A stretch of DNA of 64,000 nucleotides from Paraphoma chrysanthemicola (GCA_020744225.1 JAGMWG010000006.1:1-64000); one strand, 5' to 3'; shown: positions 1 to 12,111, numbered from the stretch's first letter. A program made the numbers and translations. The notes: generated by a model not told the origin, from the letters alone.

Positions 1-769
1 TGTAGCAGATTGTTCACTGTCCGTGTACGGTAGATGCAACAAACTTGGCTAATGACGACTTAGCGTCGGGCGGATTTAACATGTCAGCTAGTTGCAGGCT
101 ACCACAAAATCACTTGCCAAGATGGGTCACATTCGATAACAACAAGCTTAGCCCTAGCATGCAGAAAAATGCACTGCAAGTAAGATGGCCAGTCATTACC
201 GCTTGGCCCTAGCTGTTTACCGTGTTTCTGCAGTCCGTGTGCGCCATCCTTTGCACCATGTTACCAACCCTAATAACTTAACACTACCACAAGATCTAGA
301 AGAAACCCTTCCAGAGTATAATACTTTTAAACGCAGAGAAGATAGTCCTTAAGCACACAACGTTATGTTCGATTGCAACTTGAGCCCAATTTTGATGCGC
401 AAAGAGTGCATCAAGACACAGTCTCGCAAAGGGGCACCTTTGGCACATCGCAAATTCTAGCTACATAAGAAAATTAAGGTCGTAAAATACATTGTCAAGC
501 TAAGTGAATCATATCTTCCATCTATGAGGAAAACGACTGAGAGTTTCGCCACTAGAATCGCTGGAGAGCCTGTCTCTACGAGCTGGGTTAACCGGACGGT
601 TCAGCGTCACAAAGATGAGCTCAGACCTTAATGGGGTACGTCTATGGACCGCGAGCGCCGCAACGCCGATTCTGGTGAGATGCATCGGCGATACTTCGCA
701 CTGTTGAGGACTTAATGACACCACCTGCGGAGCAGAATCTATTGACATCGGAATAAAGTACTGTTGCTA
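1..769. other. intergenic, no gene seen
   Basis: Only short unconvincing reading frames are visible and no family is recognised. The base composition is AT-rich compared with the genic parts of the window. Confidence 0.5.
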
Positions 770-1008
770 GGCGCGTGCTGTACTCCGCGGTATTGAGTCA
801 TCCCAGCCTACAGCTTATGCAGGCTCATCTTGATTCCATCAGCAGTCAACTCATCCCGACCAATCATCGGGTTGATGCCGTGTCTCGCTGCAAATTCCAT
901 CATGAGCGAACACGACTGAGGCGGATCTTGCAGACGGCGGCGCCCCTCCAAGATGTTCGTGAAATAGATCGTGTACATGGCGTTCTCACTCCTCTGAATT
1001 TCAACCAA
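770..1008 (-). pseudogene. zinc alcohol dehydrogenase (CAD-type) C-terminal relic
   Basis: The minus-strand translation reads EFAARHGINPMI, then ADGIKMSLHKL, then an in-frame TAG, then AGMTQYRGV. This is the C-terminal pattern of fungal cinnamyl-alcohol-type Zn-dependent alcohol dehydrogenases, where an 'EFAARHxIKPMI' stretch is followed by a 'DGI..AL.KL.AG..RYRGVL' ending. The stop codon falls between HKL and AG, so the frame is broken. No catalytic zinc domain is recognisable upstream, so only the 3' end seems to survive. Identification rests on motif memory without an alignment, but the match continues in frame on both sides of the stop, which is hard to get by chance. Confidence 0.6.
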
Positions 1009-3271
1009 CTTGGGCTTTCAATTTGCGCTCCTTGAGTATCTGGCAAAGATGGGTCAGTGAGTGCAGTTCAGTCCATACCGCAGAGTGTGGCTGTGCCATA
1101 TTGGGAGCCTTGAAGGATTTCAAAATAGCAAGAGGCCAAGTTACAATATCTGACATGAAGGATGGCTTCCAGGCCTGGCGGATCTGAATGTTGGTATGAC
1201 TGTTCGCTCCATCTGTGGTAGGATCGCATTTTGTCGAGCTCTTGGACACACTAGCCATGCATTGGCCGAGTTGCAAAATTAGATCTTTTATTTGGAGCAG
1301 TTGGTAAGTAGAAGAGTGTCCCAAGCAAGCACTAATGCAAAGTAAGATGAAGTTGCTTCTAAAAACGATGATCAAGCAGTGAGTGAGCAGAAGAGCTTAC
1401 CATAGGCTCCGCTGGTTGCGTAGGATTTCTTGAAGTCAATGCAAGAAAGAACTAGCTTCTCGTGGGATACCGTGGTAGGCCTAGCGACAATTCCAATATC
1501 CTACCCTGAGAAAACCAGCATGGGTGATGAATCGCCATAACGAAACCAAAAGGCAACTCTTTATACCTCGACTCTGGTAAGATACTCAGGATGCACCTAC
1601 TTCTCGTGGCAACAAGACGGATGCTTGCAAGTAACGAAGAGGCTTACAGATGAAGCAGCTCTCAGCGTAAAGCCGCGTAGAGAAGATCAGCAGTCCATTT
1701 CGAGTTACCAACAAGCAAGTCAGGTCAAATCAAGTCGTCTCCGCGCAGCACTATTTAGTCTGTGTACGCAGGCACGTCCTAAATCTCGGGCCATTTAGTG
1801 AGACTTGACTTGCTTGTTAGCAACTGTAATTTCGAGTGCATACACGATCGATCACTCCTTTCATTAATAGCAATAATTTATTCATATCGGCGCTGTATGT
1901 GTGTAGAGCGGTGCCGTTGTGGAAGCTACTTATCAGTCCGGACTTCTATTCCCGACAGTGTACTATTTGCTTTACCTGCTTTAGACTTACTCTTCCGCCT
2001 GCTTAAGCGCCTACTCATCTGCCTACTTTAGCAGCCCACTTGGTTGCCTAACCTTTCGTCCATACTTAGCTGCCCAACTATCTACCTACTTAACTGCCTG
2101 CTCACCACGCTATACACAGAACGAGTGTAGCAAGGGGGTTGTGAGATGTCAAATCGTGAGATGTCAACCTGCCTGGGAGCAGATCACCACAACGATTAGG
2201 GTGCAGCTGTCGACGCCAGGTTTAACACTAGCTCAATCACACCGCTACAAGAAAGTCACAACAGAATGGTCGAATGGACTCTTTCCACGCTCCCCTCAAA
2301 TATTATCGCTTCCTCCTGGAAGTTAGAGAGGAAGACTAGGACTACTTTGTCTTGTGTATAATCACTTTCACTCAAGCTCGTATTGATTAAACCTAACAGC
2401 ATATAAGGGTTGCCCTACTTAGACATATTTAACAAAACTACGGCCGTGCAAACGACGCACGCAATTCAATCATAGCGACTATAATCACAAAGACAGCTTT
2501 GCAGCTAGGCCAAAAGTTCAGCCAAGAGGCATTACGTATCACGAAACAGTGCGTCTCATTCACACATGCTGAACGGGAGGGAACACAGGAGATCTTCGGC
2601 GAAGATATGGTAAATAAGATCAAGAGACCGCAGATGCATCTTATGTCTCTTGCTTCTTAGATTTAGAGATTCGCGAAGAACACGGTAAGGAGCTTACAAA
2701 GTCTCTCTTAGGAAGAGAAATAGACTAGGAGCTGTCTTTATGTCTGCTCAATCTTTTCTTCGGAATAACTAGCGCATCTAAACAGAGTCTTGGTGCTGTG
2801 TTTTGGCCTGTAGACCATTGTAATGCCCTAAAGCAAGAAAGAAGCTTAGTGTCTTTCGGGGCTTTCCGCCATCAAGGTAGACAGATAAAGCTAAGAGTCA
2901 TCGTAGCACTCAACAGCAACTTAAGGAAGCGGTAAACCGTAAATATGTCCCAATCGTCGTCCAGTATCAAGCAGTCGACGGTGGGTGGGCACGCTCTTCT
3001 GGATAGTTCCAGGTACGCTTCCCTATCTAAGCTACCATTCAACAATGCTAGATCAGTACGGCAATACGGTTTAATGGTAGCCAGCTGTCCACGTAGGATG
3101 CGAACGGAATTAATCACGAGGCAGACTGAATGGAGACGGAGACACGGAGTTGATCGATGTGCACCTGCGAGGTGCAAGAAAGAGTTTGCTTTCACTCATC
3201 TGTGTATCCTACTTTCTAACTTCGCAACTCTATCTATATGTAGAGATACTAGTGACATAAGTTCGAATCCA
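1009..3271. other. gene-poor stretch with repeat debris
   Basis: No credible gene. It holds a 24-bp inverted repeat (1703-1726 and 1802-1825), a pyrimidine-rich stretch with recurring CTGCCTAC-like words (about 1970-2105) and a short direct repeat GTGAGATGTCAA at 2141 and 2156. The 144-codon frame near 2945-3379 runs antisense into the sugar permease 3' end and shows no family signal. The impression is decayed mobile-element DNA, unproven. Confidence 0.4.
1703..1825. repeat. 24-bp inverted repeat with transition-only mismatches
   Basis: The arms at 1703-1726 and 1802-1825 are complementary at 21 of 24 positions, separated by 75 bp. The three mismatches are all transitions (C/T or G/A). This could be the termini of a very small non-autonomous element or a decayed hairpin, and transition-only divergence would fit RIP-like mutation. 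Confidence 0.5.
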
Positions 3272-5093
3272 TCAAGTAGCATGCTTCTCATCAGTAATAA
3301 CGGTGATATCTTCGGCACGTTCGTCGAGCCCACCAAGCTTCTCTTGGCTTCCATCCTCTGGCGAGAACTCGAACACTAGAAATATGAGTCAGTCACAGAG
3401 AGGCTAAATTGGTAGAGAAAGGTGCATGGGAACTTACAGTCGACCGGTGCACCGCGGAATTTGCGGGCAGGTGTCTTCTTCTTGAAAAGGTAATCGATCT
3501 CGGCAAAGCTTCGATCCTTGGTCTCAGGAAGGAAAAAGAAGATCCAGATCACCCAGAGCAGGCAGAATCCAAAGTAGAACATGCCCGTCTTTGCACCCCA
3601 GTTCCATGCACTAGCATCGTTGTTGAGCATGCGGGGGTTGAGCTGCTGCACAACCATCTGGCCGCAAACGTAGAGGGCACGACCAATGACGATGGTCTGG
3701 GCGCGTACTCGAGACGAGGCCATCTCACCCGCAATAACATAGGTGGTTGGGCCGAGAGAGATCTTGAAAGCAATCTGGACAAAGATGAGGAATACGGCAA
3801 CGGGGATGGCAACGCTTGTAGCCTTCTTAACGGAAAAGCCCATGATGCCAACGATAAGCATGCAGAGGCCGATGGACGACGAGCCGTAGAGATAGAAGGT
3901 ACGACGGCCAACTGAGCCCATGAGGGCAATGGCGATTGCAGTGGCGAAGATATTCACCGACTGAATGCCCATAGTATAGCTGAAAGCGTCGGTAGCGCTC
4001 ATGCCAATGGAACGGAGCATTTGTGCAGCATAGTTGGTGATGGACTGGCCATTGAAAATCTGAATGATCCAAGCCATGCTGACAATCATCGTGCGGCGCT
4101 TGTTCTCGCCACGGAAACAATCAGCGTAACTAGCGTGCTTGGATTCTAGCTTCTCCATTTCGTTGGTATGCTTCATGAGGGCGAGGGTCTCGCGCATGGA
4201 CTGCTCAGTGTAGTGTCCTGGACGAGCTAAGCGTCGCAGGGCCTTCTCAGCCTCGTCAATCTTGCCACGGCGGACGAGATACCAGGGCGATTCGGGAGAA
4301 AACCAGGCGACGAGAAATAGAGGGGGGATCCACATCCACTGGAGACCGTAGGGAATCTGCCAGCCGGCGTTGCCCTTAATAGTGATGGTGCCTTTAAGCA
4401 CGCCAGCTGCCAGGAAGGAGCCAGCACCCCAACACATAGACACCCAGGCGGTCAGGTAGCCACGCATCGCGGTGGGGCAAATTTCGGCAGCGTAGGCGGT
4501 AGTAAGGGTTTGGAAGATACCCCACGGAATACCGCACAGGATGTTACCGACGAGAAGCATTTCGACGTTCTGTGCGAAGAAGAGAACGAAGATGGTACCT
4601 GCCATGATCAACATCGCAACCTGAAGGAACATGTGATTAGCGCATTTCCAAATCGCATTGTCGCACAGAGACTCACCAAGTACACCCGGCGAGTGCCGAA
4701 ACGAGACTGAACGTATCCGTTGACCAGAAGTCCGATGATAGAACCGATGTTGTTACCGAGACCGATGATCGTTTGCCAATTTGTCGAGACGACTAATTCG
4801 CCCTTCACGTTGTAAGTGTTTCCGAACCTCTGACGGTAGGCGGGATGGGCGAAAAAGTTGTTGATGAGACCGACGTCCATTCCCTCCATGATCAGAGCCA
4901 TGGACAAGAGCGTCGAGTAGATGGCGGCGGGCCGGTAGCGCTTGAAAAGCTCCATGCGTGGCAGCCTGGTCTCAGCTTCAGAGGCAGCGGCGGCGTTCTC
5001 GACGAGCTGGTGCTGCGTTAAGTGAATGCCGCCATCGACAGAAGTTGAGCGCGGCCCCTCTTCCATCCTAGCGGAGTCCTGCACCGTAGCCAT
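3272..5093 (-). CDS. MAL-type alpha-glucoside / sugar:H+ symporter (MFS)
   Basis: Predicted exons 5093-4677, 4620-3438 and 3375-3272 (introns of 56 and 62 nt with GTGAGT and GTAAGT donors) give 567 aa. It is a 12-TM major facilitator of the fungal maltose/general alpha-glucoside permease group, importing sugars with protons at the plasma membrane. Visible family signatures are the loop between TM2 and TM3 (SRFGTRR), PESPWYLVRRGK after TM6, GRRTFYLYG in the second half and PETKDRSF near the C-terminus. The cytosolic N-terminus of about 50 residues is charged. The start ATG at 5093 has A at -3; an in-frame ATG at 5135 would add 14 residues. The third exon supplies an acidic tail (DERAEDITVITDEKHAT). 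Substrate preference cannot be read from sequence. The neighbouring minus-strand oxidoreductase has no clear functional link. Confidence 0.93.
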
Positions 5094-5944
5094 TGTAATG
5101 ATAACTGAAGGAGCAGAAGGACTCTTGGCTGGCAAACTTCACCAAAGACCTGAAGCGATGCGATGAAGGATCGCGATGCGGGTCGACCAGTGGGTGCTGG
5201 TGAGGATGGAAAGGGAGGAAGGAGAGGGTGCTTAGATTGGCACAGGGTGTGAACATCAGGGTTAAATATGTAATATACACTCGGCCACCGTTACCCCGAG
5301 ATTTCTTGGTATCAACGGAGGAAGCGAGGCAAACGGTCACGCCCAGGAAGTGTGGTGGCCGCCACGAGAGCCAAGATGCGGGGATTGCTCCCCATGGGGG
5401 TCGATTGGGCCCGGTAGCCGGGATAGGACCGGGCTAGGCGATGCGCTAAGCCCATACAGGACTAAAATCCAACAGACATCCCAGCTCACAATAGAACGAA
5501 ATTCCGGAGATCGAGACCCGACTGGCCCTGGGGATAAATCGAAATTCCTACCAGTGGAGCAAGTCGAACGTCGTATCTCGAGATCCAGTATAGAAACACA
5601 ACTCAGGGAATGCATGCTCACCAAAGATTTAACGGAAACAGTCGAGGTTGCATAAGTTTTGCCAGTCTTCATTTTTATTTTATCTTCGTGGACCGAGGTG
5701 ATAGCGCAAGCCGAGAATCATCGTGCTGTTGCGTGCTTCCGCCTTCACTGATGGTTGCACTTGCGCGTGTCATTAGCGTCGCTTATTCCACCTGACCCAT
5801 CAGCGCTCGTAAGATATCCGATAGTCCGGATCGCATTCGGGTCATTACACTTTTCGGGAGAATGTGATGCGTATCAGACTCGTTGCATGTTCTTGGGGTC
5901 TAGATGGTTCGTGGGCTGTCACGAGCGAGGCGCATAGGGCTGCA
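5094..5944. other. sugar permease upstream region
   Basis: No gene is supported. Overlapping frames on both strands at 5337-5672 have biased composition and no family signal. Notable words are CCCCATGGGG near 5389 and CCCGGTAGCCGGG near 5410, GC-rich palindromes of the type bound by Zn2Cys6 or C2H2 regulators; any role in permease control is inference. Confidence 0.35.
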
Positions 5945-7276
5945 TCATATCAAATTTGGAGTCTCGGTGCAAAGAAGGATCGAACGTACCGGCTGCTTCG
6001 GCGGCGCATCGAGCCACGTAGACATTTGATATGACGTCTGGTCCGCAACCGTTAATCGTGTACAGTACTTCTCTCCAAATAAGAACGTATTTGGAAAAAG
6101 TGGATTGAACGGCGCCGCGCCGTGAACTTCTTCGATCTCGCTCGGAGTGAGTTGAACGTTCAGAGCATCAGGAAGGAGTTTAACGTGCTCGACAGTCTGG
6201 ACTCCAACAATGGGGAAGACGTGAGTTGACTGGTGAAAGAGGTATGCAAGCGCCTGCAGTTGCGTTAGCTTTGCGAAGTTCTCACGTGTACGACAGCTCG
6301 TGTAGGTTACATACGATAGCCTGCAGTGTCGTACGCTTCTTCTCAGCTAGGCGTTCAAGAACTTCGCAAACCTTAATGTCATTCTCCGATGCTTTATAGT
6401 AGCCCTTGCCGGCGTTCGGATCTTGCTCCAACTTCTTACGTTGTTCCTCTCCGACTAGTTGCCCGCCGCCTAGCGCAGCCCACGGAACGATGGCCATGCC
6501 TTGGTCCTCGCACATGGGTATTACTTCTGATTCCAGATCGCGAAACGCGGCGTTCCACCTGCCTTGGTACATTGAGAAAGGAGTAAGACCATTGGCTCGA
6601 GCAACTACGTCGAGTTCAATTTGACTGTGGTTCTAGGGGTGATTGACTTGACGTACATTGATTCGCCTTGACTACAACCCAGGCAGGCGTATCAGAGACT
6701 CCAAGATAGAGGACCTGCCTGGCCATGACTAGCGCGTGTAGATGCCGCATGACCTCCTCCACCGAGCATGCCACATCCCACCTAATCTCACTTAGTTGGT
6801 AGACACCCGATTATGAGGAGAGCATACCAGTGCACATAGAGTATGTCGATATAATCGCTACGCAGCTTGCGAAGACTGTCCTTAACGGAAACGTGCATAC
6901 TCTTTGCTGATGGCCCCGTGAAATTACTTTGCAATGGCTCCTCGTCGCGTTTGTAAGCGCGGTATCCGGCCCCATATTTCGTTGCGATGATCATCTGATC
7001 ACGTACGCCTTTCTTCTCCATCCATTCGCCGATGAGCATTTCAGACTGTTCTGAGTTATAGGTATTTGATGTGTCAATGAAATTTCCACCGAGTTCGTAG
7101 AACGCATCGAGTAAAGAGAAAGCGTCCACGCTCTTTCCGAACAGCTTGCTCCACGAGTTACCCAGACTGATGCCCCCGAGAGCGATTGGCGAAACTTTGA
7201 CGTTCGCGGTCGGTGACAGAACACGGTGCCAGCCGAGGGCTGTCTTCGGTTTCGCTGGAGGCGCGAACGGATCCAT
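5945..7276 (-). CDS. aldo-keto reductase, aryl-alcohol dehydrogenase (AAD/norsolorinate reductase) type
   Basis: Predicted exons 7276-6828, 6781-6657, 6604-6315 and 6253-5945 give 390 aa. The junctions restore family motifs, for example YVHWWD across intron 1 and VKANQ joined to FARANG across intron 2. The catalytic tetrad of aldo-keto reductases is visible: D68 and Y73 in NFIDTSNTY, K100 in IATKYGAG and H149 in YVHWW. Length and the LGGISLGNSWS start are typical of fungal AAD-like NADPH-dependent aldehyde/ketone reductases, cytosolic enzymes that include the aflatoxin-pathway norsolorinic acid reductase. No polyketide gene lies nearby, so a general aryl-aldehyde reductase is more likely. The last exon's 3' end is the least certain part; a GTACGT near the end could be a donor giving a different tail. 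Confidence 0.87.
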
Positions 7277-7436
7277 GGTGACTACTAAGCAGTGATGGGA
7301 AGTTTGAAGTTCGTTAAAAATTGTTGTTTGGATCGATGCGGAAAATTAACCTCGACCACTGCGAAGCCCTCCATGACCATCATGGTGATATATATGCAGG
7401 GTCCACGGCTGGCATATGCAGGTGGCTGACGGCCAA

Positions 7437-8420
7437 TCATAAACCCGGAGTCCGCAGACGTTCTGGCATACTCGACTGAATAGCGTCAAAGAGTTGTCTG
7501 CGTGTAATCGGCTTCTCATCTCGCCTTGCCCGCCAGTTATTGGTGGCCTCCAGGAAATCATCGCATCCACTAAGCAGCCATCCCCACTTTTTGAGGAATC
7601 CAGGCGTAATTTCCCAGCTGCGGGGATCCCATGCATCACCCCACACGACTAGAATAGGCTCGCTACCATGCTCGTCGTATTCGCACACATCGCGACACAT
7701 CTCGTCTTCGTCACAAATGTCAGGGTGTTCGAAAGCTTGCACCATGTTGTCTCTCAGGCGAGGCCATGGGAAGACATCAACCCACGGATGATGTTCGATC
7801 GACCGCTGCATTTGCGTAGGATGCAGGTTCTTGGGCCACGCCGCGTTCTTATGTGTGCTTAAAGCAGCAAGAGAGTCATCGTCTTGAGGGAATGGCGACA
7901 GTCCATCCCATTTGACGTACTCAGATGATACCCCCAAAATGTCAGCGTTCCGTCTAAGCGCACTTGAGACATTATACCGAACGAGTAAAGACAAATGGGA
8001 CAAAGCGGGAGTACCTTGCATGTAACTCTTGTATGCATGCTCGGCAAATTGGCGCATGAGCGTCTGCACGCGCGGTTCGCCTGCCATACATCCTGGTTTA
8101 ACGGTAGCTGTGGTAGGAGTCGGGCTGTTTTGCGATGACGAGCTGTCGTTCGAGCTTGTCTCGGATATTTTCTTCTTTCCAGGAGATCGCATGAACTTCT
8201 CACGAGCTCGCATTCCTTCGAGTTGTCAGTCCCGAGCAGACTCCAGAAGAACTTGGCCACACTGACGGCGAGACCTCTGATTCAGGCGATTTTGCAACTT
8301 CCTCCTCTCTACCGGATCGGTCATGCCAGTCCAGTCTTCCTGCGAGGATCGCAAGGTAAGCCGTTGCGATGACCATTCTACCTCGATAGGACGGTGGTCA
8401 TCCCTCGGACTTGCTGACAT
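7437..8420 (-). CDS. bZIP-like transcription factor with DUF3425
   Basis: Predicted exons 8420-8267 and 8215-7437, joined by a 51-nt intron with a GTCAGT donor, give 310 aa. The first exon carries DPVERRKLQNRLNQRSRR, the basic region of fungal bZIP-like proteins, which continues after the splice as MRAREKF. No long heptad zipper follows. The C-terminal two thirds match the fungal DUF3425 pattern (HPWVDVFPWP, WGDAWDPRSWEITPGFLKKWGWLL). Proteins of this layout are nuclear, predicted DNA-binding regulators whose targets are mostly unknown. The frame upstream of 8420 opens only with TTG, so the ATG at 8420 is chosen. Without the intron the frame stops just after the basic region, which supports the splice model. 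Confidence 0.82.
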
Positions 8421-10548
8421 TATGCTTGGATAACTGGATTGATAGGGCAAAGTCCTCTCGCGGCAGGACGCATATATGCAGTCCGCTGACAGGTAGACAC
8501 GGATTGATGATGGCGGACGACGCCCCGCAATCAGTGCGCAATGGTGTCAGTCTATAGGAACATGATGCTTTTGATGCTCATAGCGTCCGATGCTAAGAAC
8601 GTCAGCGGGTCGCATGCCTGAATCTTAAGTCCGAGGCCTTACTTTGAACGAGCTAAGTTGGCGGCTTGGCTAGTGTCGCTAATCACATTCTCGAGGCCTA
8701 CCGAAGAAGGACCGGTGCCACTCACTTCACTTTACCATCTTTCGTCTGAGTACTTCGAGGAAATTGGAGTTAGCGCATATTGTTGCGCCGAAGCCTCTCT
8801 CTACTAGTGCACAATCTCTAACTCCTGTGTGAGATAATGTACTGCTCCTCGATGCGAGCGGGGTGCAATTGCGCAAATTCTTCATGCCACTGCAGAACAC
8901 TTTTTACATAAGATGGTTGTGACACTAAAGCGCGCATCCAAGGCAGCTACTCCCTCCACCTCCACAGCAGAATTTGTGTCAGCATTTCGTTGCGTCTCTT
9001 GATAATTGCATCCATTTGCTGTGGGCCAGCCCTTCCCCGCTGCCAAGCACCCTGATTGCTCAACGCGTGTCATTCGACTAAAATCCATGCAAAAGGGAAC
9101 ATTGGCATACGTTGTATCGTGGCGGAGTCACCCATCCTTACCGCACAGAACAATTTTTTGATGCAATGGGGTCACCACGCGGACCATGCTTTTGTCTGGT
9201 TGTATACCCAGAACCTTATCGTGCTTCACACCGGTGATAAGACCTCTTCAAACGCCATTTCTGCTCTGTCTTTACACCACAGCGTCGGATTGGAAATCCA
9301 ACTTGTGTGCTAGTCGGCAGAGGCACTTTTGCTATAAAAATGCCCTCGGTCGCGTCTATCTTGACGCGTCATCCCTCTTCCAGCTGAAAAGATAGATTTT
9401 CAGTGTCACAAGGCGCTTGACTTACGAACCAGGTGCACCGATCGAAAACCCTCTCGGCAATTCGCGGGTGCCGAGAATATCGTCTGATGGTGAATGTCAT
9501 GCCAACTTTTCCTAGAGGTAGGAACAATATCGGCAGATAGCACGATTCCACTAACGCTTACGGTGACGGCGTGAATTATACGAGCGAGTAATCGTATCTG
9601 TTCTACCGTGTTGCCATGTGCGAAGCACAAGATTACAGACTGCCTCAATTGTACATCCACTGCAAGGGCGGCCAGAAAGTTTACGGTGCGAGTTCACGGC
9701 TTCCCGCTCACACAATGCAAAGTACCACAACTCCCAAAGTGCAAAACAAGGTTTGCTGGCATACGCGGCCAGGAAGATTAGCTGCGTCTTTTTACATATC
9801 ACAAAGATCTTGGGCAGGAGCAATTCCCACTTTCTGTTCAGGGTCGGTCGCTGAGGTATGATCATGCCAGTTAGTGTCCAGCGCTGGGCCATCTAAAAGC
9901 ATCTGCGCTTTCTTCACTGATGCTTGATCAATCAAGTGCAATGTTCGATCGTTCCACCACTACTACCGCTCGCCTGAAGATCTCCTTCATATCGCGATGC
10001 AAAATTTTACTCATCTTGGCTTCACTTTGAGTCACGATGGAATGATGCTCGTAATGGTGAAGTGACGACTTTGAAGGCAAGAGCAGTCCTTTTCCGGCAA
10101 TCTTTATACCAGCCTCCCAGCCTGACGTCCCCCTATGCGCATCTTCAGCATACGTTCCAAATAAATCAAAATCTTAGATCAGGGTTCAGGGTACTGTTAT
10201 CTCAATTAGTCGCTGATTGTCTTCATTGTCGACCACAGCTTGTCATAATCTGCACCCCAAGCCTACGATTATTTGGAAGGCAGGCTGAGAAGGGTTGTTA
10301 CGGGGTAGACGTTCAGGCGCCTGACCTACGCTTGTAATTATGCGAGTTTTGTTCGACGCACCGTCTAGACTGGGACGCCTGACTGGTTTTAGTTGTGTGG
10401 CTCAGCCGCACTTGCCCCGCGGCTGGCGGCGAGCTTCGTCCCTGTCGCTGCACCCGTCTCGTCGCAATTCTGAACTACAGCCTGCCGTGACCAGTCTCTG
10501 CAATATAGCTGGATCAAATCATTGGGTGATGAACTCCCGATAACGAAA
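8421..10548. other. 2.1-kb intergenic region
   Basis: Frames of 60-113 codons occur on both strands (longest at 9551-9892, minus), but none shows a recognisable domain, codon pattern or splice structure. It separates the minus-strand metabolic genes from the HET array. Confidence 0.4.
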
Positions 10549-12111
10549 ATGAGTGACGACGATATCAGTCTTGCATCTACCATCATTCAAAATTCCTGCG
10601 AAGCACAAGGCTTCGCGTACAAGCCACTCGATCCATTGCAACAGTCCATCCGCATTATTCGGGTACTACCAGACGAATCAAGTGAAAGCATACGATGTGA
10701 GATCCGGCATGTCACTATCCACGCAGAGTACTCATGCCTTTCGTATGTCTGGGGTCAGCCAACTGAAAACCAGATCTTGATCGAAGGCCAACCACACTCA
10801 GTGCGCGACAATCTCTTTTCCTTCCTGAAGGCTGCACAACGAAAACCAATTCCAAAGTGGTTGTGGATAGACGCTCTGTGCATTGATCAGAGCAGTAATG
10901 CAGAGCGAACGCAGCAAGTGCAGCTCATGGGCCTGATCTTCTCCCGCGCTGTCGAGGTGTTCTCCTGGCTTGGTGACAACAAGTCCAACGCTGAGTTTCT
11001 GGAACGTGTCTCGAAGCAGAAAGACGTCACCAAGTTTGTTGCGGTAGCTTTCTTTGGCGACAGCTACTGGCGCCGCGCTTGGATCATCCAGGAAATCATT
11101 CTTGCACAAAGAGGGATACTCATGGCAAGCAACTTCGACGTTGCGGTGAAAGACCTCCCAAAGAATGTCTCGATCGAACGGTCGTGGGACTACATGGCTC
11201 GGACTATGCGCATTTGGCCGGACTGCTACACCAGCACTCACCACGGAGAAAGGGACGAGGATGCCATCAACCGAAGCTTACCGTGGCTCTTGGGTCGCTT
11301 CAGGTACAAGCAGTGTGCTGTCTCGCGCGATCGAGTTTTCTCGTTCCTAGGCTTGTGTGGCGACGGCAAGAATGTCACGGTTGATTATGTGTCAACCAAA
11401 GAAGAAGTGGCACACCACGTTATCTCCAAATGCAGACAATCATTCTGCCTATGTTCGATCGGAATCGTATGCGAGGCGCTCGACATTTCAATCAAACCTG
11501 GAACATCACCTGAATGGAATTATATTCCAAATGAAAGGTGGCAACGTATCTTTGCAGAGTTCACGTTACCAGTGGTATGGCATGAAGACCTGAAATGCGG
11601 GACTCAAAGCATCCTTGATCTAGCTACTAATGGGAAGAAGGAAGCTGCTCACTCTTCGTCTAAATACTCAGATGTCCAACTTTGCGAAAAGCGACAGTGT
11701 GGAAACTTTGCCAGAAGACCTCATATACATTGTACAACACCAGATGCATTCTCAGACAACATAGTTTCTATGACTTTCAGTTTGCGAGGTATATGCCACA
11801 TTATCTCGGGCTACATGACGACTCAGATATGCGATGGAGGCGCTCGGTACGAGTACCGTATCGTTGAGGAGGCGAAGTCAGGGCATTTCGCCGCATCTCA
11901 CTACCTGCGCGGACACGTGTATCATAGCTTCTCGAGCGATCGCAACATGTGCACAGTCTTACTGACGCTGGAAATGCTGCTGTGGATACACAAATTATCA
12001 AGCCATCTTGTGAGCGTGGAAGACAAGGCTTGCTGCGAACGCGTCCGGAATTTAGGTTCGAGTGAGCCGGTTCCCTACTTGAGCCAGGTCCTGATGCTGT
12101 ACGAACATTAG
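10549..12111 (+). CDS. HET-domain protein, copy 1
   Basis: Single-exon gene of 520 aa. The HET domain (heterokaryon incompatibility, TIR-related fold) fills about residues 30-185: SIRIIRVLP, then CLSYVWG near 63-69, LWIDALCIDQ near 105-114 and YWRRAWIIQE near 173-182. A later RDRVFSFLGLC motif marks the end of the conserved part, and the C-terminal half has no known domain. HET proteins mediate allorecognition and programmed cell death after fusion of unlike hyphae; the C-terminal half often determines partner recognition. The first in-frame ATG is at 10549, because the codon at 10522 is TTG. A paralogue follows 367 bp downstream in the same orientation. Confidence 0.92.
   Translation: MSDDDISLASTIIQNSCEAQGFAYKPLDPLQQSIRIIRVLPDESSESIRCEIRHVTIHAEYSCLSYVWGQPTENQILIEGQPHSVRDNLFSFLKAAQRKPIPKWLWIDALCIDQSSNAERTQQVQLMGLIFSRAVEVFSWLGDNKSNAEFLERVSKQKDVTKFVAVAFFGDSYWRRAWIIQEIILAQRGILMASNFDVAVKDLPKNVSIERSWDYMARTMRIWPDCYTSTHHGERDEDAINRSLPWLLGRFRYKQCAVSRDRVFSFLGLCGDGKNVTVDYVSTKEEVAHHVISKCRQSFCLCSIGIVCEALDISIKPGTSPEWNYIPNERWQRIFAEFTLPVVWHEDLKCGTQSILDLATNGKKEAAHSSSKYSDVQLCEKRQCGNFARRPHIHCTTPDAFSDNIVSMTFSLRGICHIISGYMTTQICDGGARYEYRIVEEAKSGHFAASHYLRGHVYHSFSSDRNMCTVLLTLEMLLWIHKLSSHLVSVEDKACCERVRNLGSSEPVPYLSQVLMLYEH

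Noticed and set aside
2315..2400. Possible short solo LTR (GTTAG...CTAAC ends)
   Set aside because: The ends are short and imperfect, the span is only about 80 bp, and no target duplication was found.
3255..3275. B-box-like GTTCGAATCC near 3260
   Set aside because: No A box or cloverleaf can be formed around it; it lies in the permease 3' end.
2945..3379. 144-codon plus-strand frame near the sugar permease
   Set aside because: Its 3' part is antisense to the last exon and intron of the permease, and the rest lacks protein-like features.
3549..4120. Long minus-strand frames inside the permease gene in other registers
   Set aside because: They are shadows of the permease coding frame, which has clear MFS motifs.
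5337..5672. About 100-codon frames on both strands in the permease promoter
   Set aside because: The two strands are equally open, which points to composition bias, and there is no domain.
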